DNA of 64,000 nucleotides from Pseudomonadota bacterium (GTDB lineage Bacteria; Pseudomonadota; Alphaproteobacteria; Rickettsiales; UBA6187), in NCBI GenBank assembly GCA_027620075.1, contig JAQCEY010000003.1, positions 219,159-283,158 of the forward strand, read 5' to 3'. Position numbers and translations under genes: made by a program. How positions within the stretch are numbered: the stretch's first letter is position 1; every line of letters begins with the position of its first letter. The notes under the pieces were generated by a model. The model saw nothing but the letters and a program-made list of their open reading frames with translations, was not told the DNA's origin and did no database searches. Below, piece after piece: positions 63,564 to 64,000 of the stretch.

Positions 63564-64000
63564 ATGAATATTACTCCTCAAAAACTGCCTTCCGATATAA
63601 GTATTTTACAGGGAATCGTAACTAAACTTATGTTGGAAGTTTCGCTTCTTAATAGCGAGAATAAGTCTCTATCAGATCAACTTCGTCTTTTGAAGAAGAA
63701 GATGTACGGTAGTTCATCTGAGAAGTTATATAATCTTGTTGATCAGCTAGAGCTTCAGCTTGAGGATAATAAATCAGTAACAGCAGCATCTGAACTTCCC
63801 TTGTTGAAAGAAGAAGAAAAAACGAAGGATAAAGCCAAGCGTAAGCCGTTACCTTCGGACCTTCCTCGTGAAGATGTGGTGATAGAGCCGATAACACAAT
63901 GCTCCCAATGTGGCGGTGATAACTTCCGTAAGATAGGTGATGATGTAACCGAGAAACTTGAGGTTAGACCTGCATCATTCTTCGTTAAGCGTTATATCCG
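63564..64000 (+). CDS. tnpC: IS66 transposase TnpC, N-terminal part
   Basis: ATG at 63564, open to the window end, about 145 residues. A coiled segment is followed by LLKKKMYGSSSEKL, the Lys-rich linker, LPSDLPREDVVIEPI and the zinc-finger cysteines CSQCGG, all as in the N-terminal half of IS66 TnpC. The DDE domain lies beyond the window. Confidence 0.93.
   Translation, partial: MNITPQKLPSDISILQGIVTKLMLEVSLLNSENKSLSDQLRLLKKKMYGSSSEKLYNLVDQLELQLEDNKSVTAASELPLLKEEEKTKDKAKRKPLPSDLPREDVVIEPITQCSQCGGDNFRKIGDDVTEKLEVRPASFFVKRYI

Larger units (their letters stand above)
62768..64000 (+). mobile_element. IS66-family insertion sequence, left part (truncated by window)
   Basis: The left end GTAAGCATCCGGTGAAGG starts at 62768, in the form of IS66-family terminal repeats (GTAAGCG-type). 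tnpA, tnpB and the first 437 bases of tnpC follow in the order expected of IS66. The right end is beyond the window. It bounds the arsenic island on the right. Confidence 0.9.

Noticed and set aside
1-64000. tRNA, rRNA or known riboswitch
   Set aside because: Gaps between genes were read for tRNA T-arm and acceptor patterns and none was convincing; a covariance search (tRNAscan-SE, Rfam) could not be run.

Overview
The window looks like the AT-rich chromosome of a Rickettsiales-like alphaproteobacterium that keeps genes of a free-living or only loosely host-associated lifestyle. This placement is inferred from gene content, not from a tree. Supporting markers are alphaproteobacterial families (DUF1013/TrcR-like regulator, tandem DUF2336 proteins, COX15-type heme A synthase, a short XRE regulator, family-4 uracil-DNA glycosylase) together with a P-type type IV secretion system (T4SS) of the VirB8-B9-B10-B11-D4 kind, a flagellar export gene (flhA) and several type IV pilin-like genes.

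Layout. 1-1517: end of sucC, then sucD with a clear terminator. 1840-8570: an exported DUF4402-like protein, a palindromic repeat, a large zeta-toxin-like P-loop protein with a duplicated C-terminal module, a small exported protein, and a minus-strand operon (membrane permease, TM protein, membrane-bound AraC regulator, uracil-DNA glycosylase). 8642-14022: pilus block with an MshL/PilQ-like secretin, a prepilin peptidase relative that seems to lack both catalytic aspartates, palindromic repeats, and two tandem paralogous pseudopilins. 14138-18086: conserved pyrH-frr-uppS-cdsA-dxr operon. 18152-20976: virB11-virD4. 20973-28826: PAS/degenerate-GGDEF protein, clpA, an unknown ORF, two DUF2336 paralogues, tsaB, phhB, and a VanX-like dipeptidase. 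29005-32132: virB8-virB9-virB10, about 8 kb from virB11-virD4. 32193-37421: recG, then a 1006-residue pilin fused to Cys-rich modules and a lectin-like C-terminus. 37425-50140: CHMI-like isomerase, SH3-like exported protein, O-methyltransferase, flhA, two small proteins with their own terminators, bolA, XRE regulator, quinone oxidoreductase, DUF1013 regulator, a pilin whose leader is encoded by a heptanucleotide tandem repeat, a CorA/ZntB transporter, ctaA and a divergent heme-copper-oxidase-like protein. 50494-52737: a large secreted repeat protein behind a consensus promoter.

From 52750 the character changes. A complete IS6-family element (no target duplication) is followed by about 9 kb with visibly higher GC and different codon choice, then by the left end of an IS66-family element that runs off the window. 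The island between them encodes a DUF547 protein, an ECF sigma factor with an NrsF-type membrane anti-sigma, and one tightly packed operon: phosphate transporter, TVP38/VTT membrane protein, MerA-like flavoprotein, arsenosugar radical-SAM enzyme ArsS, DUF3179 protein, fatty-acid-hydroxylase/sterol-desaturase family protein and arsenite methyltransferase ArsM, closed by a terminator. Two copies of the same promoter-like signal (GTAACT-N17-CGAAC), one on each strand, lie about 40 bases ahead of the DUF547 gene and the operon. They resemble the motif recalled for Caulobacter SigF, whose partner is NrsF. I read the island as a mobile arsenic methylation and arsenosugar (perhaps arsenolipid) module controlled by its own ECF/NrsF switch, with no ArsR, ArsC or efflux pump in the visible part.

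Other features worth a second look are the possibly phase-variable pilin at 45257, the pilin-sushi-lectin fusion at 34401, the split T4SS loci, the peptidase-dead prepilin peptidase and the HCO-like protein without the usual CuB histidine pair. I saw no tRNA, rRNA or CRISPR array.
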